A stretch of DNA of 64,000 nt from Hemibagrus wyckioides (taxonomy: Eukaryota > Chordata > Actinopteri > Siluriformes > Bagridae), in the NCBI RefSeq assembly GCF_019097595.1, contig NC_080726.1, positions 10,142,205-10,206,204 of the forward strand, in the 5' to 3' direction. The notes beneath the pieces were generated by a model. That model did no database searches and was not told the origin of the DNA. It saw only the letters and a program-made list of their open reading frames with translations. The position numbers and the translations under genes are program-made. Positions 1 through 14,670 of this stretch are shown here, one piece after another (positions within the stretch are counted from its first letter, which is position 1; every line of letters starts with the position of its first letter).

Positions 1-3000
1 ATGTGTTTTCCTCTGCACAGCAGAAGTGTGCTGAAGTATTACCCTGAGGAGTCGGAACGCTAAACCTGTCAATCTGGAGGCGCACTATTCACCAGTCAGA
101 GACAAGATCTTTTTGCGTCCATAACCATATTTGGATATAGCTGAACTGTATCCGGCCCGCCAAAGATAGACTGACAGGCAGCTGACTGGCCTGAGGCATT
201 CTAAGTGTCCAACAACCTCAGACAAGTCTGCTAATGGATGAGAGTAGCTTTGGGCTAGCAAACACCTGCAGCTCACCTGCAGAGCAGCAAAGTGAAAGGG
301 ACTGGCATGTGTCACTGAATCATGTCCCTTGAGAAAGAGCCGTTGGACAAACAAGACTCGAGTGGCCACAAGCAGGCCGAAAACCATAATGACGAGCAAT
401 AAGTGTCACACGAGTTTGTGCTTAGCAGTGGGCATCAGGACTAATAGGTGCTAAAAATTCTGAGAGCAAAAATTCATGGAAGATCAGTGCATTCCATCAG
501 GTTCATCAAAAGGAACCACTGCTGTTTAGGACACAGTAAAGACTTGATCATAGAGACAACTCCGGATGGCCTTTGGAGCCTTTGGCTGCTCTTAAACACA
601 GGTCACATTCCATACGCCTCAGCCTGGCCTGCACATGTGCATGAGAGCTGTTAAAATGGCCGAGGCTAGTGGAACAGAGGCTGGAATTTGCACATGCTCC
701 ACTCCAAGTCATCGAGGTCATGCTGTTCGATGACTGAGCTGGACTCCACTAACAGAGCTGGACTCAAATCCTGACAGCTTGAGATGAGCACCGTGTGCTA
801 CTTCATGCTATTAGTGACATACAGAGGGGTTAATGCACTGCAAGAGTAAATGGTGCATTCAGATACCATGAATGATTGAATAAGTAAAGGACAGAGAGAA
901 AGAGCAATGAGATGAGTAAAGGGAAAAAGTAACAGCAAATCACGGGATGGATAATAAGAAGGAACACGCAGTTTATTCCTCAATATGCTTAGCAATTCCC
1001 AATTCCACAATGCTTAAAATTTAAGCAATTTAAGCATCTGCTTTGCTGTTAAATTGGACAGCTGTGTCCACCATCAGGATGTCTGTAATCTGCCCAATTC
1101 CATAACACAAATTTATTGCTTTTTGCCCTGCAAGCCAAGCACTTATGCTTCACATTGCTTTTCAAATCACAAATTGCATGAGCCAGTATAAGCTGAATGG
1201 ATGCCAGTTAAAAAAAAAAAAAAAAAAAGAAATAGAGTGACAAAGACAAAGGCATCTTTGGGTTCACTATTATTTCTGAAGACAAGAACTGTTTCAAGGA
1301 TTATAAATACACCAATACTCAAAAATAGCTCAAAACTACCATTCATTTCCGGTTAAAGGTCTTTTCAAACAAACACTCACCAACATGATCACAGAAATAC
1401 AAGGATGTCAAATCCTGGTCCACCTCAACAAGTTGTGGAGCATCAGTAAAACCAATGAAGTGTTTTGTAAAGGTACTGAGGACGTCAGTGTGAATAAGAG
1501 GATATTAACATATAGTAATAATGTATTGCTTGGTCCATTATTCCCAATAACGTATCACCGTAATAAAACGATGATGCTACTGCACGAGTCATCAGTTTGT
1601 GGTGAAATACTGCCAGCACCTGCTCGGTGTTATCTTCTGGAATATATACAGTGCAGAAAATGAGATGCCATTCAAACACTCCAGTGGCTCCTTCCATTTC
1701 CGGCCTGTCCTTGGCAACGCTATATTTCATAAAAGAATCTAACCAAAGATGATAGTGATGATGACAAACTAAGGCAACAGAGACACAAACACACTTTAGC
1801 TTGATGGATGTTTCTCTCCAGCCCATTCCTCTCAGTGAATCAGTACTAATGTGGTGGTAAGGGAGGATATTCTCTTATTCCATTTCTCTCTCGCTTTTCC
1901 TTTCTCACTCTCTCGCGTGTTCACTCTCAAGAGACCTGGACTCCATTAGAGTGTTGCCAGGGGCAGTGAAGGAACGGAGCCCTCGCACGGACAACACTTC
2001 CTGCACGAGAAGAGGTCTCAGCTTAGTGAGAAAGACGGAGAGACGCGAATGGGGGAAGGGAAGGGGATAAGAGAGAGGGATGGATCGGAAAGAAGGCATG
2101 AAATATTCAGTGCAGCTGTAGAGATTGTAAGTGAAGAGAGACACAGTGTTATTTATATGCAGTTCAAGGAGACCAACACCTTATTGTTGCTGCTGAGGCC
2201 TACAAGAAAATGACCCTTTATTCATGAATGCAGCAATTCATTAAGCACTGGTACTATTACACATGAGACAAACTCTGTACAAGGGTACAGGGTACAGCCA
2301 ACAAAGTGACCTTAAACTTTATAAAACAACATCTTGGTGATTACAGGATAGTCACAACATGACTGCACACTGCACTCACTGCAGCACACATGGGCGGCTG
2401 ATAGAAATGGGCTAGCATTTGTTAAAAGACATCAGATTACTTGTTAACAAATGGTTAATGGAGTTTCTTTCGATTTTTGTGAAACCAAAGTCATTAATGA
2501 GGCTGGGGCTGATTTCTGAAGATTCGGTCCAGACAGAAGATTCATACAGCCCATCAGTGACAGTTGTGATAAGTGATTACAGAGTGAAACAGCTGATACA
2601 CTGCGGTACCGCCTAGCGAGTGTGATGAAATGAGAGAATGAAATAGATTATTTACTCCAACATCCATTTCTCTCAAAAATGTCTTTGGAGGACAAAACTA
2701 AAACTAGACAGACTAAGCACAGTGTCCAATCCAAGTACAAATTACACAAAAAGACAGATGTTAGCAAGCGTTTATGATTTTAGTTTTGGGTTATGAGTTT
2801 ATCATGCTTGGTATTTGGAGGAAACATGACATTAAGTCAGTGTGCGCAATATTTTGCCCTACATCAATTTTATTATGTCGCTGAAGAGACCGCATGAAAT
2901 AATGAATTTCTCAACCCTAACAGTTTCTTTGTTGAGCTTCTGGTAGATATCAGATTTTAGCCCTCCCAACTACTATTACAAGCAGCAATTACTGGTTTCC

Positions 3001-3871
3001 TGCATTCTTTTAAGGAACAGGGGTAAAAATCTCTTTTTGAACATGGAAGTACTAGTGTGTTCTAAGATATAGATCACATGAAAAAAATGCAAATGATACA
3101 TTGGATGTAAATGCTTGTGTAGGATTGGAGAAGTTTCCCCACTGTCATTGTTTAAGAGTCTAGATTTATAGAGAAGCTGCACATTTCTCTTTTTTTCCCC
3201 TGTTTTTTTTTCCCCACCCAGAACAGCCAAATTGAAATTTATTATTCATTATAGAAAATGGATTATTCATTATAGAAAACTGCAGGGTGACTTTAAAGCT
3301 TTCAAAGGTATCAAACTGTGCACTTATTCATATTGGCATTTAAGCATTATGCACTCATATATTCGCATTCACTTCTAACTAATACCTAAAAGCACATACA
3401 GATATAATCCACATCACATGCATCACTCACTAGAGTTACAGTTTTGTCAGATGGCTAGCTAGACAGGGGACAGTTGTTGCCTGGATTATCACCATGTCTG
3501 GATTCAGAAATGTTTGTGTTTTTCTATCTCTGGCCCTGTAAAAGATTATCTGATGAAGTTCCACAGAGAAATGCAGCGCTCATGAGCACAGGGCCGGAGA
3601 TTTTAATTCAGCCTGACTTCTCGGCCAATCCCTCTCACCAACAAGAGACACTTTGCCCTTTTTCAAACCTCAGCAAATATCAGTGCCCTCCTGCTGCTCG
3701 TGTAATGACAGAAATGTTCAGTTGAATGGGCATTTCGGAGTGCAGGCAGCAGCACAAGTTCATTTCCTCGTGCTGAAAAGCTGCAATGGCTAGAGCGGCT
3801 GGTGTTTTATCAGTAGATTTGAGCTACTTGGCTCAGCTAAATCTGGCTTCTTTCCTACATCCATATTGTGG

Positions 3872-3901
3872 ACACACACACAAACACACACACACACACA
3901 C
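3872..3901. repeat. (CA)n, one interruption
   Basis: Thirty nt of CA repeat with a single AA interruption. Confidence 0.9.
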
Positions 3902-5402
3902 TCCTCCTTTCTATTGTTTTTGCAAATGTGTTAAAGTGATTACTCTCTAATCTCCTACAATACTAAAAACATTCCTTTTACACTGGACAGGAGCCTTTTG
4001 CCATACCTATGTCATGTTTGTGATGAAAGAGGCAAACAAAAAGTTGGTTTTGAAAATCAATTCAGCCCAAGGCCTGGGAGAGGCAGAGAGGTACAAGCCT
4101 GGCCTGCTCCGACAAGCAAAAAAACGAAAAGGAAAGACAGACAGATAATGACACTGATGAAGAAAGAAAGAGGAAACCATAGAAAGCAGAGTCCTACCCC
4201 TTTTATCCTCCTAACTCCCCTCCAGCATGCCACATTTTCCTTGTTTAATGAGAAGTTAAGATCTTAATAGTGTGTTAAGTTGGTACTTTTACTGTTTTTG
4301 CGGTTTTCGTATTCATCTTTATTTTTGTGTTAAGGTTATTCTTTCTACACCTCTACAGTCTTAAAGTCATTTATTAGTCTTGAACGTCCCAATTCTCAAG
4401 ACGATATATTTTTCACTACAGTAGGATAATACCGTCATGCTAATGTAGAAATTTCGCTCAAGTTGAGTGTGAAAGAGAGTCCAAATGGCAGAGCAGGCAG
4501 CTACTGCCTGGTTTTACTCCTTTGCACCACTGTGGGACTTTTGAGATAAGGGCAATAAATATAACTCCACAGGGAGAGAAGCGTGATGACAGCTATTAAT
4601 CCGTCACACCAGTGCATAGCGCCTTGTAACGGATAGCAATTGAGACCCCTTCTTTCAGCTATCAGTGGCAAACTCCAGCACTTCACAGCGACCTCACACT
4701 TGCTACAACCCTCACCCTTTTTTCATACTATATGCTTTTGACTGGTTAGTGCATCTCCGCCATATGGTTCAGTTTACTAACTGTACAAGGACAGCTACGC
4801 AGGCTGGAAGAAAAACTGGGCTGCACTCATGCATGCATGTGATACTGTACAGTGTCATTATTCCATCAATAAATTCAGAGCAGTTTGATCCAAGACATAA
4901 AATTGTATCCAAAACTGTTCTGAAATATGGTATCAGTACAAACACTTTCTCTGAGATTAGTTTCAACAATTCTTCTCTTGCTTTTTTAAGCAAAGACTGT
5001 CAAACACTGTGTTCTGCCATAGCGTTGGAGTAGTTTCTAAGTGACCTTGGTTTCCACAGATACATCATTAACAAAGAGTCACCACTGCTGCGTCTACAGC
5101 CATCCTTGCTTAAACATTCCTATTAGCTAGCATGCGATATGTTACGGGAATAACAGAATATTCTGATTTTTTTATTTTTATTTTTGGATCATGTGGTTTC
5201 TCTGTCCAAGGGGTCTGTTCGTTTACCAAACTGTAAACAAACAGTGTAAGATTCCTTGTCATACAATACAGAAACACTTTGCAAGTAGTCGACGGCCCAA
5301 ATCACAAACACACTCCCTTCCCCAAACACACAAACACTCCGCCTCAACAAGTCATTTTCAACAATGCAGGTGCAAGGACACAAATACATTCACTACTAGA
5401 AG

Positions 5403-5424
5403 TCTCTCTCTCTCTCTCTCTCAC
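5403..5424. repeat. (TC)n microsatellite
   Basis: About 22 nt of TC repeat. Confidence 0.9.
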
Positions 5425-5910
5425 TTGCACACATCAAAAATGAGAACAAAAAGCTGCAATTATGACAGCAGTGCTGCTTCCTCCTTCAGAAACAAGCCCT
5501 CAATTCCCAACTGCCATTTCGCATGCTTGTGGCAGAGATTAATTCTAATTGGCCTGTTAATTGGGTTGTTACCGCAGGCGTTTATTATCTACATTTACAC
5601 TATGGATTGCCAAGCATGAGTACACAGGGGTCACTGGTTACTATATGACTGCATCCCCTCGGTCCAAAATATTATCCTAAAAAGCAGTCACTATGTTGGT
5701 CACAATTTAGACAAATATACAAAGCCAAGTATTCTATGTATAAAAAATGCTTGCCCAAAGGCACACAGCACACTCTGACAGATGGCCTCCACACACCTAC
5801 ACTTATGCCATAACATATGGTCATATAGTGACAGCGAACATATACAAACACCTCACATTCATACATACAGACACAGTCAAGAGACATTAAACAAACATAT
5901 ATACACTTGC

Positions 5911-6423
5911 TTGCCACATTAATAGGAACATTTATACAATGCTCTAACGTATCCAATTTATCCTAAGAGCCAATCGTGTCAGGATCACAGTGGATAAAAT
6001 CATGCAGATACTGCTCAAGAGCTTTAGTTAATGTTTGCATCAAACATCAGACTAGGAGGGAAAAAAAAATGGACTTTGATTGTAGCATGGTTACTGTTGC
6101 CAGATGGGCTGGCTTGAGTATTTCAGAAACTGCTGATCTCCTGGGATTTTTGCACACAAGAGTCTCTAGAATTTATACAGAATGGTGAGAAAAACAAAAA
6201 CATTCAGACATGTTCTGTGGGTGGAAACGGCATGCTGTTAAGAGAGTTCAGATAATGGTCAGACTGGTTTGTTCTCTCAGGCAGGCAGTCTACTGTGACT
6301 CAACCACTCTTCGCAACCGTGGTAAGCAGAAAAGCATATTAGAATGGACAACAAGTTAAACCATGAGGTAGCAGAAAACACAACAGGTTCCACTCCGATC
6401 AGCCAAGAACAGGAACTGAGGCA
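5911..6423 (+). mobile_element. Decayed 5' part of a second Tc1-like family
   Basis: The start ttgccacattaataggaaca resembles the TTTATTAGGAACACC terminal repeat of a common fish Tc1-like element. Inside is a degenerate transposase N-terminus (about 6068-6188) with GLSISETADLLGFLHTRVSR, a helix-turn-helix. Later frames are broken, and the copy stops near ccaagaacaggaactgaggc. The catalytic domain is not seen. Confidence 0.75.
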
Positions 6424-7377
6424 AACTTGACCGCAAATGGCTGACACAGCCACTGGTAAGAAGCATTTTCATTCAGAAAGTAAGACTTCATAGAGATGGA
6501 AGGTATGAGACATTGGTATGAGTGACAAACCAAGATGATCGCAAGGCAGTACTAAGATTCGGTGACCAACCTCTGCCTGAAGTTTTAATTTTATGTTCTG
6601 CACCAGTTGGCTCTCGTCAGCACTCATCACAAAATATCTTGATATGATGTCAGAGGCTGTCGGAAACTGAGGGTAGGCTTCAGCCAAGGGAATCAGTGCA
6701 TCACAGAGTAACCCAAACAAGTAAAGCAAGCGAATCATATTCACATCCACTGTCTCAGCTGCTTATTATCTGTCTACTTGTGCTCATTTGATATTAATAC
6801 TATTAAAAATACTTAAAAAACTAATACATATTAGCTATGAGGTTTAAACTATTTAAACAGATACAGTGTGTGAAAATGGCTGCTAGGCTATTTTGTTTGA
6901 CTACATTCCAAATCACAGAAAACTGTTAGAAAGAGTAGTGTTAGAATACTGTAAATCCTGACATCCTTTTTTATGCTAGTTCTACAACTAGCGTGTCAGT
7001 GTCTCCTGCCTCATAGATATATAAAAACCGTAATAAAAACTGTTGGTCCACTCATCCCTTTAGAAGGAAAGGTCACTTGCAAATAATACAAAAGTGACTG
7101 ATCACCTTGAACAGTGATGAAACAACTGTATTCTGAAGAGAGTGGTCTGTTCCAGGATGACCCTGCCTTATCCACAAAGCACATGGGTTACACAATAGTT
7201 TGATGAATATGAAAATAGCTCTCTCCACCACCACCATCATCATCATAACATCAATTTATCTTCTACAAGAATGATGCTTTAACCCAGCAGTACAGATCCA
7301 CAGACTATTAGGGGTCATATTTTAGAGGCCATTGACTGGTCCCACCATCTTTCAAGGTACAAGGTAGATACACATCA

Positions 7378-7647
7378 AGACTCTGTTCTGGCACCTATGT
7401 GGTGAAATGAACTTCCCCCTAGACATGCAAACAGCTGAGTCACCGACTGTCTTCAAAAGATGGGTGAAGACCTACCACTTCCTGAAATACTGAAAGTGCT
7501 TATTTTTTCCTGTTGGTACTGATGGTATCCTTAGTCTCTGACTTAGTGAACCACTATTGATATATTCATTGATAAAGACTTCAAAGCTCTTTTGTACATC
7601 GCTCTGGATAAGGGCATCTGCCAAATGCAGTAAAAGTAAATGTGTCA
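7378..7647 (+). mobile_element. L2/CR1-like LINE 3' fragment
   Basis: It ends in tacatcgctctggataaggg and catctgccaaatgcagtaaa, the conserved 3' tail of fish L2-type LINEs. Upstream, gtcttcaaaagatgggtgaagacctacc encodes a decayed TVFKRWVKTYHF, similar to the end of the reverse-transcriptase ORF. The 5' part is missing. Confidence 0.55.
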
Positions 7648-8659
7648 AGGTACACTGTTTGGAGGCTCATACTGAAAAGACAATATGTATTTTTTCCCTT
7701 GGATATGTCAGCCGTCTATATACAAATGCTGTTAATGTACGCTGGAAGATTATTATACCGAAACATCACACAGTGAAAAATGCATCTATACACTTCATGC
7801 TGCTCTAAAACAATTCCATAGCAACTCAATATTATGTATCAAAGAGAAAGCACACTGCTTTTAAAAAAATAAATCAATAGTAATGTCCCATGTGAATAAT
7901 TGCCGCTACTGAAAAAACGAGGCTGGTTTAGAGGAAATTATGGCTTTCACTGGTCTCCACTGATTGTAGCCATCAAATTCTCTGCAGTTGCTGTGGACCG
8001 TAATCTCATAACCTGCATACACAACAGTGACAGACTTAAGTGTAAAGCAAAATTGTAGAACTGCTTATGATTCAATACTGCAACTGCTTGATCAAACCAA
8101 AGTTTTATTCTCTTCCACCTCCTTTTAAATCACAGCCAAATAAACAAGTCCTTATTCCACGAACTCAGCATGAAGAGCGGTGGCTGGTGTTACGCTACCA
8201 CTGTTACACAGACGGGTCATTCATAGTGGACTGCATTTCTCCTGAGAGGTAAACCTATATCCAATCTTAATTTAAAAGGACCACATCTAAACAAACCCAA
8301 GACCACCATCATGGTGTGTTCGTTATACTGTGTTTATGCTTAAATCCACCCCACAGAGAGGGTTTAATACAAGTCCTGAAAGTCTTGTTTTGAAACAAGA
8401 GTCAACAAGCTAACCAATATGCTATAAAGTAAGTGTGGCTTCTTCAGGATCTATATGCACTAGCAGAAAATATGTAAATAAATAAATTAAAGATTTCTTG
8501 TTTATAGAGCTGTTTTATAAATGAAATATCACAGGCGCAATCATGTAGTTATACAGAATATAAGATGGTTACCTATGACCAAATCACAGCTGTGCTGATA
8601 TTCAATAGAAATGCATTACTGCTTATGCATCTTTGCTTAAAGGTATTGCGGTCCAGGTA

Positions 8660-8845
8660 AAGTAGGATTGGTGCTTAATTACAGTGGGCCAGAAACAGTA
8701 CTTTAACACACCTGCCTGAACTCATCAGCTAATTATCGGGCTCTTCATGAGTTCATTCAGATGTGTTGGAGCAGGGAAAACATCACACTGTGCGGTGCCG
8801 TGGCCCCCAGGGCTATTGTGCGACACCCCTGCTGTGGAGAGAAAA
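8660..8845 (+). repeat. Old interspersed repeat with 21-bp inverted arms
   Basis: aacacacctgcctgaactcat (8705-8725) is inverted at 8747-8767 with three mismatches and is followed by ggagcagggaaaacatcac. This matches my memory of an abundant, unclassified fish repeat (acacacctgattcaactcat ... tgttggagcagggaaa). Confidence 0.45.
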
Positions 8846-9119
8846 GGAGCCGCTGGAAAACTGTGGAGAAAGTGACTCGGGTAGGAATAGTGAGAATGTA
8901 ATGATCTGAATGGGGGTTAACGTGGCTTTAGGAGCAGCTGAGCAGCAGCGGTAGCTCACTAATGGGCCTTGACTCCTTAAGGAGTGTTGAGAATTGTGTG
9001 AACATGTCCTGACATGCTGTCATTTTTTAAGGGGGTAGGTGGAGGGTCGATGACTTTGTGCCTTCACCTACTTTTCAAAAGCACATGGATTCTTAAGGGC
9101 TGCATGACTTCACATAAGC

Positions 9120-9330
9120 CTTGTACACACTTCGTATTAACATCCGTCTCGGGTGATCGGATCACAAGTGCACAGCTCTAAATGCAGGTCTGAACAAGGT
9201 CAAACACTTCTTGTGATCCAGCCACTAATTTAGGATGCAAGTAGCCACATTGCATTTGTAGCGTGACTGGTAATGCATCCTGATACTTCCCCGACAACAC
9301 TAAGGACTACCTAGTATCCGGTGTTGTCAG
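9120..9330. repeat. Possible decayed DNA-transposon fragment
   Basis: It contains gtgatcggatcacaagtgcac, taaatgcaggtctgaacaagg and a later partial inversion cttgtgatcc. This looks like a fish repeat I have seen, but I cannot name it, and no terminal repeats are clear. Confidence 0.25.
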
Positions 9331-10147
9331 ATTTGTGGTTTTCACACAAACAAGTTACTTAAATGTCCACTGCCGCTGTTGATACAAGTCTGTCAATGCA
9401 TGTGTGGCTTAATTGTTTTGTCAGTGGATTGTGACGTTTAAAGTGGCTAAATTATATTAATTAAACCTTATATTCAACTGTGCATACCGGCCACACAGCC
9501 TACTCTCATACGAGTACTCATTACTGTTCTCAATCACTGCTACCTGAATGCAGGCTAGTTGTTCATTGGTCTGCTCATTCTCAGGATATTGTTTATTTAT
9601 TCATTTTTATTACCTAATGCTGCTTCATTAAGAAGCAATGAATGATACTACTAATTGTTACAATTCATTTTGCAATAATGGTCTTGATGCTTTAAAACAA
9701 TATTTAGACTGTAGGGAGGGCAAATTTCAAGCTTGGCAGCATACAGGGTTTTACTGCTAAAGGAAGCCATTAACACTAATATAATATGGCCTTATAAAAA
9801 GCCATCAAGCACACAAATGGTCAGAAAGCATGTAAATAAAGCTCTCTTTTAAAATTTGTGTGATTGCTGAAAGCACACAAAAAGTCATTAGATTAACAAA
9901 TCCTGCAAAAAAGCAAAATGAGGACATGAATAAAGATTTTATCAACTGATCTAAGTGGCTAGTGATTTAATTAGGAAAAACAATTCAATGGCTAAATATA
10001 AAGCTCGATTTAATTAATTAATTTTTTTTTAATTTGAGGTTTGGTTTTAAAGCGATGGCAGAGTTTGAAATCCTCGTAGTGACAAAACGTAATCGCAAGT
10101 CATCGGTGGAGACACATTTGAGACATATGACATTATCAGGTATGATA

Positions 10148-10207
10148 ATTAGATAGATAGATCAGGTATGATAATTTGATAGATGGTTGATAGACGGTTA
10201 TCTATCG
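10148..10207. repeat. Degenerate (GATA)n region
   Basis: Imperfect GATA/GATG units, with ggtatgataatt occurring twice (near 10140 and 10165). Confidence 0.6.
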
Positions 10208-13200
10208 CGGATGTTCACTTGTAATCAGATGCGATCGAATACTAGGTCTAAACAGGGCTATAGTTCAAGAGACCACTCAATGCTAACCTAAAGCAAGAGT
10301 TAAGTATGGTGCTAGAGGTTAAGAAAGGGTTGAAAACTTCCAAGAGCAAGCTAAGGATGAATGAGTCATTCTCGTGGGAGAGAGTACAAGCAATACACCT
10401 GAAAAAAAAACCCTGAACATGCCAATTAAAGATAGTGACTTTTTACTTGTTGCCACAGTAACCATCTATTACTGCAGATAGCTGCAAAAATGTTTCCCAT
10501 TAATTTGGTTTCTGAGTGTGAATCATGCAGGAGAATCAGATTTTTTCCCCATTATTACATGCACTGCGTTTATACATTTTGCTGTCCGAAAGACAGAAAC
10601 TAAAAGTGAAAGGGCAAAAATAGTGTGTGTAGGAGTGTGCGAGTGTTTTTCTTGCTCCGTCACACAAGGCTCTGGCTTCAGCTGGTGCAAAAACTGCCCT
10701 GCGGCGGCCAGAGGTTGGAGGTTTTTTGTGCTTCGTTGTCCATTTTAAATGGGTAGTCAGATGGGGAATACCATTAGGCCCATCTGCTGTCTCCTTACCA
10801 CAGCGGAGCAGCTGCCCACAGACTTACTGAAACCATTACCACCACTCCGAGTCAAATCTTGACCACTCCAGCAGAGCAGAATATTAACAAGATGGAAGCC
10901 AATTAGAGATCTCAACTTTTCAGGAACATTGCAAGTTTAATAACAATGGCACTAGCATCAATCCCACATGGCTGGATCCCTAGTGTCAACAGCAGGAAAA
11001 CTTTCACCGGAATAAAACCGCAGACAAACGAGACCAGTCTCAAACTCTGCTGTGTTAAAGCATACAGCATTCAGCCAAACACCTCTTTCACTTCATTCTG
11101 ACCCAGAAAAATAGGAAAGCCATTGGTAACCAACACCCTAGGAGTACAGAGACTCAAAGCAGCACTTTCTCAAGATACCACTAAACAGAAGGACTAGCAA
11201 TCTACACATTATAAAGAGACTTATTATAGAAAGTGCTAGCTTTGCTGATTTGCACTAGTTAAAGTAGGTCAATGTGCCACTGTTGGGTGGGTGGGTGAAA
11301 GATTTTGCCCCATTTGTAAGATGTGAGTGAGGACATGGAAAAAAGGTGTAATTTTACAGCGTTAATACGAGGTTTATCCTGCTAAATTCCTTTGCATAGC
11401 TTTAGTATGCCTCCCTTAATTCCATCAGCATGCTTTTACAAACTCCTGACTGGCACTGCCTCCCACTACCACCAATTTTCCCAGGCCTTTTTTTTTCCCT
11501 AGCCAGGCTGTCCATACCTTTATCATCACTTCAGACAATCAGCATGTTTTGAGGCAGCATTTCAGACACCTTTAATAAAATGATCAGTTTTGTAACGGCT
11601 ATCCAGAAGGAGGTGGTCAAAAACATTTCATGCACTGATAAAGACACTCATACAAAACCCTCAAAGACCCAGAGCTTCCCAGTAGCTAATCGCATTATAC
11701 CTTTTGTGCTCTTAAGAAGCAAGAAATGTAAAGCTGTCCAGTAACCTTCATACATTTTTGCTGTGCAGGCCAACATCTCCCTTTTCTCATCTCTCTTCAA
11801 ACGATCTGCTTTCACTGGCTTCCATTGTCTGGCCAAAGATGCTATGCTTTTCATAACTAACCATCTCTCAGTCAGCAATCATCATGGTGGATCTAAAAGG
11901 ATTACACTGATGTCTGTCGGTTAGTTGGCTGGGTTCAGGCAGTGGTGAATGGTTTATGTTCGGAATCTGATACGAAGCATCATAGAAAGAGGACGGATAA
12001 GAGACGTTGATTTCTAGATTTTTCTTGAGATACAGAGAAATTCCCTTAAAGCCCTTTTGAGCACAGTGACCTTGAAAGGCTATTTTTATAGTGTCATTCA
12101 TGTAAGGGAAGAGGGGGGAAAAAAAAGCAAAGCCTTTGATAAACCTTTACACATACTGTCTTTTTCGAGTATAAACATCAAAAGGAAGTGAAGAGAGAGA
12201 AAGGAGCAAAAAAAAAGACTGGTCCAAGTTCTCTTTCTGCCATTCCGGTTCCAAAGCAATTACGGAAAGAAAAACGAAAACGTGACGGTTAGAGAAAATG
12301 GAGGTGTGCGTTAGAGGATAAGGAGAAAAAATTTAGGACAGAAATCTTGAGCTTTAGCGAAAGCTATAAAAACCCACAAAAGCCTAAGAGATGTCAGGTT
12401 TAATAGATATAAAGTGAAGATTTAGCCCACCTGGTGGGTGCTTGATTGCCTTTTGCTTGTTATATTCTCTGCTCACTTTCAAATGCTTGTCAGAATCCAG
12501 TGCAGCATAATTTAACCCCCGCAGAGCAAACCGACAAAAAAAAAAAACCTTAACAATATTACAGCTGCAAATGTGATTAAAGATATGCCTTAAGGTGGGA
12601 CGGCAGTGGTGCAGAAAATGTAATCAAGCAGGAACTAAACCCAGCAAAATCTGCTCTTTATGCTATTTTAGAACCGAATGTGACTTATGATTTATATCCA
12701 TACTTAAATCCAACTTCAGAAATGGTCACTTTAGCAAAAATGGGCTGTTCTCGTTTTTTTAACTGCTGAATCTATTCGATACAGTTTTAATTCAGTTAAA
12801 CCATGTGATTCTCCTTGCCTCTACATCCTGGCTTCATAAAAACTGCACTGAAATGGATAACAGGTAACCACTGATATACCTCCAGGTTATGTGTTTGGCA
12901 TGTTTCTCTTCTTTCCGTACACAGTTTCGCAGGACTGGTCATCCATCTACACTGAGCGCAGTATCCTAAGGATACTCGGTTCGACATGTCCATCGTTCAG
13001 GAGAATGCCTTGGTCTTTGCACACATTTATACTTAACATTACACACAGGAAAATGAACTAAAGATTTCTTTCTCTCCTTTTAACAAATATGCCTATGTGA
13101 CTCTGATTATTGTCTATAATAATAATGAATAATGTCTGTATTATTGTCTATAATTACTATTTGCTAAAAACATACACAGGATCTAATTTTTCAACTTGTT

Positions 13201-13845
13201 ATATGATACCCATGTCTGGCTCCCAGCTTATTTGCCAAGTTATGATAAACTTTGTAGGCAGGACAGTGGAATGATTTAGGACAAAAACACATACTCGGTT
13301 CATGTGCATGATCTGTGCTGCTGTCTTTCGTGTCAGTGTATCAGATCAGAAAATAAATCAAAATCTGATAAAGCAAGCCAAGCCAGTCTGGGTATATCCA
13401 TAACTCTGTATTTTTATGCCCTGGTCATTTCTATTAATCAGTCATTGGCTCCAGATTGTCTGAGCGTTGAGGTTTTCACTGGGTCAGGGTGAACTGAAAC
13501 ATTAGCTGCCATTTTGAAAGGCTCCAGAAAGAGACATATTTTACAAATCAGCAGTATGGGTCATTGCTGACTAGGATCTGAAGGGCATGTTAAACACAAC
13601 AACACTGTTAAACCATGTACTGTACAATAGATTTTTATCTTTTCTGAGAAAGAAGTAGGGGCATGTCACAAATATGCACAGTGTTGAAGGTCACTGTAGC
13701 AAGAAGGCTGAAAATGATCATCTGTTATGCATTCCTGCCATAGCAAAAAGTCAGAGCAAGCAGTTTGAAGGCAGTAGTAAACCCTCTGGCAGAGACGGAT
13801 TTGCGACATTAAGCCTTTTTTAAATATTGGTTTTTATCTCTCTTG

Positions 13846-13867
13846 CTCTCTCTCTCTCTCTCTCTCT
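13846..13867. repeat. (CT)n microsatellite
   Basis: About 22 nt of uninterrupted CT repeat. Confidence 0.9.
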
Positions 13868-14331
13868 TTTAAATAAAGTTCTTGCCTGTCTTGTTCATTA
13901 AAAAAGTTAACAAAAAATGACTCCTACATATTTTTTTTTAAAAGACTCTTCAACACTACTAATGAAAGCAACCTTGGGGTAACAGTCGATGAAAAAAATT
14001 TTCGACAAACACTTGAAGACAGCTTCTCCGAGAGCACTTGAATATAATTGTGAAAACACCCACAACTCTCTCTCTCACTATGTATAAATTTGTCTATCCT
14101 TATACATTAGGATATGATTATTTTCATGTAAACAAGTGCAAATTAGTTAACATATATAATCTATTGTACTCAAGCATTATTAACATCATGAGTAGTTTAA
14201 CTCGCTGCTTTACGACCATGAAGCATGCCTTTTGTACTAGCACTTACTCCAATTGCTGTTTCTTCAGTTCTTCCTCTAACTCTCTTCGCTGCACTTGCTT
14301 CTAGTCAGTGCAGTTCTGCTGCAACTGCCCT

Positions 14332-14670
14332 CCAGAATTATTAGCACCTTCATAAAAATGAGCAAAAAATTAAATAAATATATGAAATGAGCACCACATG
14401 GGATATTTTAAGCTTCAACATTTAGGAACATTGTATTATTGATATTTTATGATGCCTGCCTGGGAGAGAATAGCAGCACTGAGTGTTTATAATAAGGTTT
14501 GAGACACTTCTAGAGGGATCAGAACATTTTAAGTTCCTTTATATTCTTGGACTTCCCTCTTCGGTACCAACCACAGCTTTTCAGCAGGGTTCAAAGACTG
14601 CACTAGTCACTGCATAGCTCTGAATTTGTGTTTCTTTAAGCAAGCTGGTGTTGATTTGGAAATGATGTTT
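14332..14670 (-). mobile_element. Decayed Tc1-like element fragment
   Basis: It opens with ccagaattattagcaccttc followed by atgagcaaaa, similar to the ATTATTGGCACCC ... GAGCAAAAAA end of a fish Tc1-like family. It continues with cttggacttccctcttcggt and agcagggttcaaagactgc, remnants of the antisense transposase. Heavily mutated, with no intact frame. Confidence 0.5.

Larger units (their letters stand above)
1..5910. other. Noncoding DNA, no recognised gene
   Basis: Short unrelated frames on both strands, an A-tract at 1210-1228 and small simple repeats. No splice-bounded exon or protein family is recognisable. If a leftward gene starts near 34 kb, this is probably intron. Confidence 0.5.
9331..14331. 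other. Noncoding DNA, no recognised gene
   Basis: AT-rich sequence with short A- and T-tracts. None of the short open frames has recognisable motifs. Confidence 0.5.

Noticed and set aside
5191..5619. 142-codon plus-strand frame
   Set aside because: No motif, includes a translated (TC)n tract, and has no splice or promoter context.
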